From Deltaproteobacteria bacterium (lineage in GTDB: Bacteria > Desulfobacterota > JADFXK01): DNA of 8,380 nucleotides. Shown here piece by piece: positions 1 to 5,975 of this stretch (position 1 is the first letter of the stretch; each line of letters starts with the position of its first letter). The notes under the pieces were generated by a model. That model ran no database searches. It saw nothing but the letters and a program-made list of their open reading frames with translations, and was not told the origin of the DNA. Position numbers and translations under genes: made by a program. The stretch is taken from assembly GCA_015233285.1 (NCBI GenBank), contig JADFYA010000146.1, forward strand, positions 1 through 8,380. Direction: 5' to 3'.

Positions 1-27
1 ATGGTTTTTATATAGTCGCCACCCCTA

Positions 28-71
28 CCCAGGGCGTTGCCCTGGGCTAACCTAGAGCGCCCTTTCAGGGC
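28..71. repeat. Paired-hairpin intergenic element (REP-like)
   Basis: Two adjacent perfect hairpins are visible. The first has stem CCCAGGGC (28-35), loop GTT and GCCCTGGG (39-46). The second has stem GCCCT (59-63), loop TTC and AGGGC (67-71). No T-run follows on either strand, so this is not a classic intrinsic terminator. It lies about 100 bp past the stop of the minus-strand GGDEF gene. Paired GC-rich hairpins of this form are common as dispersed intergenic elements in environmental bacteria. Whether it is repeated elsewhere in this genome cannot be seen here. Confidence 0.5.
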
Positions 72-146
72 TTCATCGGAATTAACCATTTATTAGAATA
101 GGATCCGATGACCCTACCCTTAAGTCAGTGACATTGACCAGCAACC

Positions 147-167
147 TGTAACCGGCAACCAGTTACA
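147..167. repeat. Short inverted repeat next to the GGDEF gene stop
   Basis: TGTAAC (147-152) and GTTACA (162-167) form a 6-bp stem with a 9-nt loop, directly after the minus-strand stop codon at 168-170. A role as a weak transcription end or 3' mRNA-stabilising hairpin is possible. There is no U-tract, so this is a structural observation only. Confidence 0.25.
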
Positions 168-1085
168 TCAACTACCAACCCTGTTTCTTCCGTTAGTCTT
201 TGACCGGTAGAGCGCCGCGTCCGCGGCCTTGATCAAGTTGTCCGGCGAAGTATCCGAAGACGGGATCATGGTGGCTACGCCCTGGCTAATGGTCAGGTAA
301 TCGGCGGTTGCTGAACCGGCATGGGGTATCTTAAGCGCCACGATACATTCCCGAAACCTCTCGGCCATCGCTATGGCCCCATCCAGGGTCGTATTGGGCA
401 AAATGCAGCCGAACTCCTCGCCGCCATACCGGGCCATCAGGTCTACACTTCGTCTCAACGAAGCGCCCAGGGTCTGGGCCACCCGGATCAGGCAGGCGTC
501 ACCGTCCTTATGGCCATAGTTGTCATTGAAGAATTTAAAATGATCGATATCGATCAAGACTAATGATAACGGAGAAGATTCCCGCTTGGCCAGATTCCAG
601 GTGGCGCTTAGATATTCATCAAACCTACGGCGATTGGCGATACAGGTCAGGCCGTCTCGAAGTGAGAGACTTTCATAGAACTCCCGGAGTTTTTTGAGTT
701 CCACATGGGTCTTGACCCTGGCTTTGACAATCACCGGGCTAAACGGCTTGGTAACATAGTCCACCGCTCCGGTCTCAAACCCGGTGATCTGGTCTTCCTC
801 ACTATCTTTGGCGGTAATGAAGATCACTGGAATATGCTGGGTGCAGGGGCCGGCCTTCAGCCTGCGGCAAACCTCATATCCATCCATTCCCGGCATCATG
901 ATGTCCAGGAGAACCAGATCGGGAGGATTATCAGAGGTGGCGATGCGCAGCGCTGTTTCCCCATTCACGGCCACTCGGGTGGTGTAATAGGGGCGCAGCA
1001 ATTCAACCAAGATTCTAATATTCCCAGGTTCATCATCTACGATCAGGACGACGGATAGAGCTTGTTTTTCAATCTGGTCAGTCAT
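168..1085 (-). CDS. Response regulator with receiver and GGDEF (diguanylate cyclase) domains
   Basis: This 305-residue cytoplasmic regulator should make cyclic di-GMP from two GTP under control of phosphorylation. The N-terminal receiver domain (about residues 10-128) has the acidic pair D17/D18, the phospho-acceptor D61 in 'LLDIMMPG', T91 and K113 before Pro-Phe. The GGDEF domain (about 140-303) begins with 'SLRDGLTCIANRR', has the metal-binding D179 in 'LIDIDHFK', and an intact active-site loop GGEEF (221-225). An RxxD product-inhibition site (R212-D215) sits five residues before it, so feedback inhibition by c-di-GMP is expected. There is a single receiver, as in WspR-type proteins, not the tandem receivers of PleD. 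The chosen ATG has an AGGG-rich stretch just upstream. The cognate kinase is not in the window; upstream on the same strand lie broken signalling fragments that may once have been its partners. Confidence 0.93.
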   Translation of the reverse strand: MTDQIEKQALSVVLIVDDEPGNIRILVELLRPYYTTRVAVNGETALRIATSDNPPDLVLLDIMMPGMDGYEVCRRLKAGPCTQHIPVIFITAKDSEEDQITGFETGAVDYVTKPFSPVIVKARVKTHVELKKLREFYESLSLRDGLTCIANRRRFDEYLSATWNLAKRESSPLSLVLIDIDHFKFFNDNYGHKDGDACLIRVAQTLGASLRRSVDLMARYGGEEFGCILPNTTLDGAIAMAERFRECIVALKIPHAGSATADYLTISQGVATMIPSSDTSPDNLIKAADAALYRSKTNGRNRVGS

Positions 1086-1111
1086 TTCATCACCCTAAAG
1101 TAATATTCTTT

Positions 1112-1287
1112 TCATCTGCAATCTGTTGCAATGGTAAGGAGAGCATTCTTAAAATCAAAATTGGCCACATTTAATCCAAGGGGCTGAATCTCCTCTTTAA
1201 ACATAGAGCTGCCATATTTTTCTTCAACGCCTCTAAACATTTTTCAGGATCCGGATTAAATTCTTCAAGAATCCGGGCCGGGTCCAT
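1112..1287 (-). pseudogene. Frameshifted remnant of a sensor/response-regulator C-terminal region
   Basis: Reading leftward from the ATG at 1287-1285, the frame gives a helical, acidic peptide containing 'ARILEEFNPDPEKCLEAL'. It runs out of sense near 1204. A second frame then continues from about 1204 with 'FKEEIQPLGLNVANFDF' and 'KNALLTIATDCR' and stops at 1112. Joined across one frameshift, the pieces resemble the short helical tails (HPt-like, with a final 'DF..AL..L' helix) that end many deltaproteobacterial hybrid sensor proteins. The same frame upstream of 1287 has stops at about 1299 and 1311. I do not recognise the family with certainty. The call as a decayed gene rests on frame-switching sense-like sequence beside other signalling relics. 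Confidence 0.35.
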
Positions 1288-1378
1288 CGGCAGATCTGGA
1301 GACTACGGATTTTCTCACGGAACTTCGGCCAACCTGGTCATCGATTCCAGGACCGGCTGGAGCCCGGCCGGAGCCGGC

Positions 1379-1618
1379 CTACTCCGAATCCACTTCGCTC
1401 ACTCTCCATTTCTTGGCGATTTCCGGGTAATACTTTTCGACGCACTCCGGACAAATGCCGTGACTGAACTTAACTTCCAGATGTTCTGAGATATAGGCTT
1501 CGACCTACTGCCGGTAACCATCGTCCGATCTAATCTTTTTACAGTGCCCACAAATCGGGAGCAGCCCGGACAATCTTTTGATTTCAGACAGTGACTCTTC
1601 CAGTTCGGCAATGGTCAT
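1379..1618 (-). pseudogene. Relic of a signalling protein's Cys-rich C-terminal module, with an in-frame stop
   Basis: From the ATG at 1618-1616 the frame reads a short amphipathic helix ('AELEESLSEIKRLSGLLP'), then 'CGHCKKIRSDDGYRQ', an in-frame TAG at 1507-1505, and 'VEAYISEHLEVKFSHGICPEC' split across the module before ending at the TAG at 1381-1379. This matches the well-known tail 'LPIC..CKKIR.D.GYW.Q(V/I)E.YI..H....FSHGICP.C' that follows coiled coils or receiver domains in many deltaproteobacterial histidine kinases and regulators. Its CxxC...CxxC arrangement suggests metal binding, but its function is not established. Compared with the usual 'GYW.Q', Trp has become Arg and the next Gln codon probably CAG to TAG, as expected of point decay. 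It is probably the end of the same gene as the receiver fragment at 1626-1748. Confidence 0.6.
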
Positions 1619-1625
1619 TTTGAGT

Positions 1626-1748
1626 TTAAGATGGTGCAGCGACAATCGTGCACAGATCTTTCAATGTATCCGAAATAATCCGCCGGGTTAGTGGGACATC
1701 ATCCACCACGAGCACTTTCTGGGCACTAAAGCTTTGGTCCCTTTTCAT
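1626..1748 (-). pseudogene. Truncated receiver-domain (REC) fragment
   Basis: A 40-codon frame begins at ATG 1748-1746, with a purine-rich GGCGAGG just upstream, and reads 'QKVLVVDDVPLTRRI' then 'ISDTLKDLCTIVAAPS' before TAA at 1628-1626. This is the first beta strand, the acidic DD pair and helix 1 of a response-regulator receiver domain. About 80-90 residues that should follow, including the phospho-acceptor Asp, Thr/Ser and Lys, are absent. The next recognisable sequence, in another frame, is the helix plus Cys-rich tail at 1379-1618. The simplest reading is an internal deletion with frameshift in an original receiver plus Cys-rich-tail protein. A second receiver-start-like stretch lies immediately upstream (1741-1785). 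Confidence 0.55.
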
Positions 1749-1785
1749 TCCTCGCCTGATGGTCCACAATCAAAATTCGAGCCTT
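1741..1785 (-). pseudogene. Second receiver-start-like fragment
   Basis: In a different frame from the adjacent fragment, codons at 1785-1741 read 'KARILIVDHQARNEK', very like the first strand of a receiver domain ('RILIVDDEARN') with the second Asp changed to His. It runs into a stop within a few codons past 1741. There is no start codon of its own in the 14 bp before the amidohydrolase stop. It may be the stump of another receiver domain. At this length the match could also be chance, so the call is tentative. Confidence 0.3.
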
Positions 1786-1797
1786 GAATAAAGTGCC

Positions 1798-2622
1798 TCA
1801 TTTCTCCAGGCCGAGCAACCTGGCCCCATTGCCCCAGAGGATGGCCTCGATGGTGGCGGGCTTTAACGGCAGGCGGGTGACGCGGTCAACAAAGGAGCGG
1901 ATGTCCGGCACTCCGGGCCAGTCGGAACCAAACAAAAAACGGTCGGCGAATTTCTCCAGTTTGGGGAAATGAGTCAATAACTGCTTGGCCGGGATACCGG
2001 AAATGTCGATGAAGATATTTTTGTGCCGGGTGATCATCCAGGCAGCCCGGTCATACCAAAAGCTCCGGCCACCATGAGCCATCACAATCTGGAGGGCCGG
2101 AAACGCCTCGGCAACATCATCAAAGAACAGAGGATCACCGTATTTGACCAATGAGCCTTTGAAAATAGATGTCCCGGTGTGAAAGAGAAGCGGCACACCC
2201 AGGTCCCGGACGGTCTCATAAAAGGGCCATAACCCCGGGTCGTTGGGGTAGAAATGGGCATAGGTGGGCATCATTTTGAAACCTTTCATGCCCATTTCTC
2301 TTACGGCTCGTTCGGCCTGTTCGGCCAGCGGGACCGGATCGTATAAGCAAACCGCCCCAAAGGGGATGAGCATATCCCGGCCGCGGCAGAATTCGGTGGT
2401 GAATTCATTAGTCACCACGCCGGTCGCTTTAGGTGCGTACTCAGACAAGACGACGGCTTGGTCGACCCCCTGCTCTTTCAAGTAGGCTGTAATTTCTTCC
2501 GGCGTAATCCGGTCCACGAACCGGCTAGCATAGCCGGGGTTGTTCTCCCGAAAGAAATCTATCACCCACGGCGTCCAGTGATGCCGGGTACCCACATGGA
2601 GATGAAAATCCAAAACCTTCAT
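1798..2622 (-). CDS. Amidohydrolase family (Amidohydro_2) metal-dependent hydrolase
   Basis: A complete 274-residue TIM-barrel hydrolase of the Amidohydro_2 (PF04909) branch, which also contains ACMSD-type decarboxylases and many uncharacterised hydrolases. Visible metal/catalytic positions are the N-terminal HxH (H7, H9 in 'DFHLHVG'), a Lys-rich strand 'GMKGFKMMP' (K113/K116), H148 in 'LLFHTG', H183 in 'MAHGGRSFW', and the late Asp D234 in 'FGSDWPG'. The C-terminal 'WGNGARLLGL' is typical of the family. There is no signal peptide, so it is cytoplasmic. An AAAGGA ribosome-binding site precedes the ATG. The DUF2442 gene ends 57 bp upstream on the same strand, so co-transcription is likely. Substrate cannot be inferred: the metal ligands are intact, but no pathway genes accompany it. 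Confidence 0.9.
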   Translation of the reverse strand: MKVLDFHLHVGTRHHWTPWVIDFFRENNPGYASRFVDRITPEEITAYLKEQGVDQAVVLSEYAPKATGVVTNEFTTEFCRGRDMLIPFGAVCLYDPVPLAEQAERAVREMGMKGFKMMPTYAHFYPNDPGLWPFYETVRDLGVPLLFHTGTSIFKGSLVKYGDPLFFDDVAEAFPALQIVMAHGGRSFWYDRAAWMITRHKNIFIDISGIPAKQLLTHFPKLEKFADRFLFGSDWPGVPDIRSFVDRVTRLPLKPATIEAILWGNGARLLGLEK

Positions 2623-2679
2623 GCTGATCCTTTTGAGTAAAAGTCAACGGTGACCTCTTGCCGGTGCCGGAGGTATGCT

Positions 2680-2934
2680 TCAGGTTAGAATCCATTGGCC
2701 GTCTCGGCGGATCGCCTCATACATGGCATCGGGGGCGAGGTCTAAATCTCCCGGCCAGGAGACAAACCCGTCGGTAACCTGCAATTGGCTAAAAACGCCG
2801 GGATCCTTCAGTGGTTCAAAGACGCCGGATAGATGCGACGGAAGCATCTTGACTCGGCCGGAAAGCCCGTAGGCAAAAGGCACGGCAAACTCAAGATGAT
2901 TAATGGCTGTGACGGAAATCACGTCCCAGTGCAT
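2680..2934 (-). CDS. DUF2442 domain-containing protein
   Basis: An 84-residue protein that is essentially one DUF2442 domain. It shows the N-terminal 'MHWDVISVTAI' strand, 'GVFEPLKDPGVF' in the middle, and the diagnostic C-terminal 'WPGDLDLAPDAMYEAI'. The start is well supported: GGAGG lies 5 bp before the ATG. Family members are small, cytoplasmic and of unknown biochemical function. They are often encoded beside DUF4160 proteins in arrangements that resemble toxin-antitoxin pairs. No recognisable DUF4160 partner is present here. Instead the gene precedes the amidohydrolase by 57 bp on the same strand, so the two probably share a transcript. Functional linkage to the hydrolase is unproven. 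Confidence 0.85.
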   Translation of the reverse strand: MHWDVISVTAINHLEFAVPFAYGLSGRVKMLPSHLSGVFEPLKDPGVFSQLQVTDGFVSWPGDLDLAPDAMYEAIRRDGQWILT

Positions 2935-3164
2935 GGTCGCCTCCGATCTATTTCAACGGGTCGATGTCTTTATTCCTTATCATAACTTGAAGTTTTATAA
3001 CATCAAATAAATAGCCGGGAGCCCGATCCGGCGAGAAAAATTCCTGTAACCGGCGGTTGAGGCCGGACACCTGTGTGGCTCCAGCCGCCTGAGGAAGACA
3101 TCTTTTCTATTGCTTTGTGCAAATATAGGTTGAGGTTAGGATCTATTTTGATATATGCTTAACC
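2935..3164. other. Divergent intergenic region between the DUF2442 gene and fetA
   Basis: These 230 bp separate divergently transcribed genes and must hold promoters for both directions. Candidates are weak. On the plus strand TTGAGG (3130-3135) lies 16 bp before TATATG (3152-3157), but that would leave almost no leader before the ATG at 3165. On the minus strand the only firm signal is the GGAGG ribosome-binding site just before 2934. I see no clear operator palindrome and no RNA gene. Confidence 0.3.
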
Positions 3165-3839
3165 ATGCCTGAAGCAATTTATCAGCTTGAGAATGTATCT
3201 TTTGCCTATAGCCAGGCCCGCCCCGTGCTGGACCAGGTCTCCTACGAGGTGCTGCGGGGGTCGTTTGTCTGTATCCAGGGGCCGTCCGGCTCAGGCAAGT
3301 CAACTTTACTCAAGTTGTTATGCCGGCTGGAAGAACCCGGCCAGGGACTAATCCGGTTCGGTGGCCGGCCTCTGGCCGAAATGTATCCGCCCCTGCTCAG
3401 ACGTGAGGCCATCTATATCCAGCAAACCCCGGTGGTCGGGCCCGGCTCGGTCAGGGATAACTTGCTGCTCCCTTTCAATTTCAAGATCAATGCCGATTTG
3501 CTTCGGCCCGCGGACGAGCGCTTGCGTTCCCTATTGGATGAGTTTCAGCTATCGGACATCGGCCTGGACGACCCCGCGTCCGGAATGTCCGTCGGCCAGA
3601 AACAGCGGGTTTGCCTCATCCGGTCCATGCTCCTGTCGCCTAAGGTGATGCTGATGGACGAACCCTATTCCGCCCTGGACCCGGCCAGCGCCCATATCGT
3701 CTGGGATATGAGCCGGCGGCTTAATCGGGAAAACGGCATCACCATCTTGATGGTTACGCATAGCCAACTCGGTGGGCGGGTTCAAGACGGGCTGGTGGTG
3801 GAAGTCAGCCAGGGGAAAATCAGACCCAGGTGCACCTGA
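3165..3839 (+). CDS. fetA: ABC transporter ATP-binding protein, FetA-like (YbbL family)
   Basis: A complete 224-residue ABC ATPase, close to the 225 residues of E. coli FetA. In E. coli FetA pairs with FetB to export iron and protect against oxidative stress. Visible motifs are Walker A GPSGSGKST (39-47), the Q-loop in 'YIQQTP' (Q87), signature MSVGQKQR (141-148), Walker B VMLMDE (161-166), D-loop SALD (169-172) and H-loop H199 in 'VTHS'. 'Y..QTP', 'DNL..P', 'KQR..LIR' and 'PKV.L.DE' follow FetA more closely than general importer ATPases. The signature has Val where LSGGQ has its first Gly, which is unusual. The ribosome-binding site is weak. The naming is strongly supported by the FetB-like permease at 6210, but that gene is about 2.4 kb away, with a peptidase gene in between. 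Confidence 0.85.
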   Translation: MPEAIYQLENVSFAYSQARPVLDQVSYEVLRGSFVCIQGPSGSGKSTLLKLLCRLEEPGQGLIRFGGRPLAEMYPPLLRREAIYIQQTPVVGPGSVRDNLLLPFNFKINADLLRPADERLRSLLDEFQLSDIGLDDPASGMSVGQKQRVCLIRSMLLSPKVMLMDEPYSALDPASAHIVWDMSRRLNRENGITILMVTHSQLGGRVQDGLVVEVSQGKIRPRCT

Positions 3840-4202
3840 TCCGGTTGGCAGTTGGCGCCGGGCAATCCGCGCTGGATCTAAAATTAACCGTTTTTTTGAC
3901 TGATTAGATCAGCTTGGATGATCGGCATCTCTCTTGCAAGCACAATTTCGTGATTAGTGGACGCGGATATTTGGTCAAAATCGCTCAATTCGCGTGATAT
4001 CCCCACTAAGTCATTTTCCAACATCCACTGGATTTGGGCAAATAGCATCGTCACGTTTTCGCCTCGCCGTGTTACCGGCAAGCCTTACCGGGCTCTCGTA
4101 GGCGGTCTGCCGGAACCGTTTGTCCAAAGCCCAATTGATCAGGAAAGGGAAGATCACCGACCAATCATGCCGAACTAACCAACTACTTGAAAGGAGTAGA
4201 TT
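3840..4202. other. Spacer between fetA and the peptidase gene, with a possible decayed minus-strand frame
   Basis: These 363 bp contain no intact recognisable gene. On the minus strand, codons from about 4180 down read protein-like sequence such as 'HDWSVIFPFLINWALDKRF' and 'RQTAYESPVRLAG' in one frame with no clear start. A second frame (4081-3884, TTG start only) continues with 'FAQIQWMLENDLVGIS' and 'ELSDFDQISASTNHEIVLAR' to a stop at 3886-3884. The two overlap near 4060-4080, as expected of one gene broken by a frameshift. I do not recognise the family, so this is a suspicion and not a call. On the plus strand the only firm signal is AAGGAG (4191-4196), the ribosome-binding site of the next gene. 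Confidence 0.3.
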
Positions 4203-5621
4203 ATGTCCAAAAAGAAGATTATGAATTATTCTATCCCGTTGTTGCTTCTAATTCTTTTTGCCATTTCCTTCACGGTGGTTACCCAGGCTCCAGCCGTGAT
4301 AGACCGTCAAAACCAGCCAACCAACAGGACTGCCACCACTCCCTGCTCCGCCACCCTTTCCTCCGACCAGAAACTGCAAATTCCCTATGTCTTGGTCAAT
4401 GGTCAGCCCTATTCGGTCAGCTTTGGTCTCAGCGCCGACGCCAGTGGACAAATTCAGATCGCTTTACTTAGTTGTACCCAAAACACGACTCCTTACTCTT
4501 GCCCACCCGGTTCGTTTGATTCTAAAAACATGGTCTTATATGTGCCGGACATTGTGTATAATGCCGTTTCCTATTGGGCGATTTTTAAATACCAGCCCAC
4601 TTCCGATGGTCAGATCTGGTTTAAATTGTCTGCCGCCTCACCCAATGGCCCCGGTTCACAGGTGCTGGCCAGGGTGGAAGTGCCGGGGTATCTTCAGGAC
4701 TTGAACCTGCCGGTATACGCCGACCTGGAAGACGGCGCCGGGACCTACTACGCTCTCGTCGTTGCCCCCCAAGCTCTGTTGGAACTTACCGGAGTCACAT
4801 TTAAAGTGATAGACCAATTTACCCCTGGGACCAACTACATGCTGGGTCAGGAGGACACACCGGGGGCGCGCCAACAGGCGGCGAAGATAACCAAGGTTCT
4901 GTACGATGACGGCCGCAATATCATGGTCCGGTATAACTCCGGCCTGGCCGATACCCTGGGTGATCTTGGTTTCGAAATGGACATATTGAACCAGACCCCC
5001 ATGGTCCTTTTTTCAACTGGAACTGAAGATGCAGTAAAGGACGTTAGATCCGACAAGAATCCCACGGTGGATCAACTGATCGGGAAGATAACCGAAGCCG
5101 ACGTCAAGACCTTTATCTCCAACTTAAGCGGCGAATCCACAGTCACCGTCAACGGGGCTGTGACCACTATAGACGGCCGCCAAACCGAATCCACCAACTT
5201 GAAACTCGCCTCCCAATACGTCCTGGACCAGCTTAAGGCCATGAACCTGACCGCTTCTTTCGATGACTGGACTGCTACCGATGAAAATGGGGCGGTATTA
5301 AAGGACCGTAATGTGATTGGGGAAATAACCGGGAAAACAAAACCCGGCGAAATCATCATCCTCGTTGCCCACCTGGATAGCTTACCCTCCAAGGGCCGGG
5401 CGCCTGGGGCGGACGACGACGCCAGCGGTTGCGCGGCTTTGCTGGCCGGGGCCAAGGCCATGAGTAGTTACAGCTTCCAGCGGACCATCCGGTTCGTTTT
5501 TTCGACCGGTGAGGAAGACGGCATTTTCGGAAGCAAAGATTACGCCAATAAGGCCAAAGCGAAAATGCCGTCTTCCTCACCGGTCGAAAAAACGAACCGG
5601 ATGGTCCGCTGGAAGCTGTAA
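4203..5621 (+). CDS. Secreted M28-family zinc peptidase, N-terminal part (truncated by an inverted-repeat arm)
   Basis: The ATG follows AAGGAG by 6 bp. The 472-residue product starts with a Sec-type signal peptide: basic 'MSKKKIM', then a hydrophobic stretch to about 27, with likely cleavage near 'TQA'. A beta-rich region fills about 40-290. The M28 (PF04389) metallopeptidase domain starts near 330: H390 in 'LVAHLDS', the bridging Asp around D405 in 'PGADDDASG', and catalytic/zinc Glu pair E437-E438 in 'STGEEDGIFGS'. M28 enzymes are di-zinc exopeptidases, here expected outside the cytoplasm. Sense ends at about residue 453. The last ~19 residues are translated from the right arm of a 92-bp inverted repeat and end at TAA 5619-5621. 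The conserved segment with the 'LDMI' zinc-ligand Asp is therefore missing. The domain resumes in the same frame after 5651. As written the gene is broken; an assembly error could also explain it. Confidence 0.85.
   Translation: MSKKKIMNYSIPLLLLILFAISFTVVTQAPAVIDRQNQPTNRTATTPCSATLSSDQKLQIPYVLVNGQPYSVSFGLSADASGQIQIALLSCTQNTTPYSCPPGSFDSKNMVLYVPDIVYNAVSYWAIFKYQPTSDGQIWFKLSAASPNGPGSQVLARVEVPGYLQDLNLPVYADLEDGAGTYYALVVAPQALLELTGVTFKVIDQFTPGTNYMLGQEDTPGARQQAAKITKVLYDDGRNIMVRYNSGLADTLGDLGFEMDILNQTPMVLFSTGTEDAVKDVRSDKNPTVDQLIGKITEADVKTFISNLSGESTVTVNGAVTTIDGRQTESTNLKLASQYVLDQLKAMNLTASFDDWTATDENGAVLKDRNVIGEITGKTKPGEIIILVAHLDSLPSKGRAPGADDDASGCAALLAGAKAMSSYSFQRTIRFVFSTGEEDGIFGSKDYANKAKAKMPSSSPVEKTNRMVRWKL
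5438..5529. repeat. Left arm of a perfect 92-bp inverted repeat
   Basis: This arm is genuine M28 coding sequence, from about 'ALLAGAKAM' through 'STGEEDGIF'. Its reverse complement occurs without a mismatch at 5560-5651 (positions sum to 11089). Pairing fails immediately outside, at 5437/5652 and 5530/5559. The total structure is 214 bp with a 30-bp loop that also reads as normal protein ('GSKDYANKA'). Confidence 0.97.
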
Positions 5622-5651
5622 CTACTCATGGCCTTGGCCCCGGCCAGCAAA
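5560..5651. repeat. Right arm of the 92-bp inverted repeat (inverted copy, likely the intruder)
   Basis: A perfect reverse complement of 5438-5529. Read in the peptidase frame it gives non-homologous sequence ('MPSSSPVEKTNRMVRWKL') and a TAA. It therefore looks like the copied arm, and the left arm the original. It occupies the place where M28 peptidases carry the strand with the third-position zinc ligand. No terminal repeats, transposase or target duplication flank it. Confidence 0.97.
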
Positions 5652-5975
5652 AATACGTTGTACAATAACGACCTGAATCTCGCCCAAGTATATCTTAATG
5701 TGGTCAAAGACTATGGGCTGACCGGGACTATCACGCCGGTTCACGTGCCGGACAATGATCGGTTCAGCGATCAATCTTCCTTCTGGGATAAAGGTTACGC
5801 CGCGATTTGGATAATTGAGGATGACTCTGCCGGTGGGCCACCACCACAACAACCTTGGAATCCCTACTACCATTCAACCGATGATAAATTGGCGAACATG
5901 GATATGACGTACTGCACGGCCATGGTCAAGGCCGCCGCGGGCACTGCCGCAACCCTGGCCGTCCCTAGCCCATGA
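5628..5975 (+). pseudogene. C-terminal part of the M28 peptidase
   Basis: Past the inverted-repeat arm (from 5652) the peptidase resumes in the same frame as 4203. It reads 'NTLYNNDLNLAQVYLNVV', 'FSDQSSFWDKGYAAIWIIED', and 'NPYYHSTDDKLANMDMTY', ending 'AAGTAATLAVPSP' at TGA 5975. The His of 'YYHSTDD' (codon 5871-5873) is the last M28 zinc ligand. The nominal ATG at 5628 lies inside the repeat arm, is not preceded by a ribosome-binding site, and its first eight residues come from the inverted copy. I do not think it is an independent gene. With the upstream part it would make about 590 residues, a normal size for a secreted M28 enzyme with an N-terminal extension. Confidence 0.75.

Noticed and set aside
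1340..1381. GC-rich imperfect palindrome CCGGCT...AGCCGG as a terminator
   Set aside because: The arms match only at the ends, no T-run follows on either strand, and it sits between decayed fragments.
1505..1507. Programmed readthrough or recoding of the in-frame TAG
   Set aside because: The gene upstream is already destroyed by a frameshift and a large deletion, so simple decay explains the stop; a recoding signal is not visible.
2948..3106. Open minus-strand frame of about 53 codons ending 'MIRNKDIDPLK' just before the DUF2442 start
   Set aside because: It has protein-like composition but no credible start codon or ribosome-binding site and no family I recognise; it lies in a divergent promoter region and may be chance.
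5072..5461. Minus-strand 129-codon frame inside the peptidase gene
   Set aside because: It is an antisense shadow of a clearly coding plus-strand region; its resemblance to the start of the 5628 frame is only a consequence of the inverted repeat.
5438..5651. Insertion sequence, MITE or phase-variable invertible switch
   Set aside because: The left arm and loop are ordinary coding sequence, there is no transposase, recombinase, terminal motif or target duplication, and inverting a 30-bp loop would not make a sensible switch.
5628..5975. Independent small gene starting at ATG 5628
   Set aside because: The ATG and first codons come from the inverted-repeat arm, there is no ribosome-binding site, and the frame is the direct continuation of the upstream peptidase.
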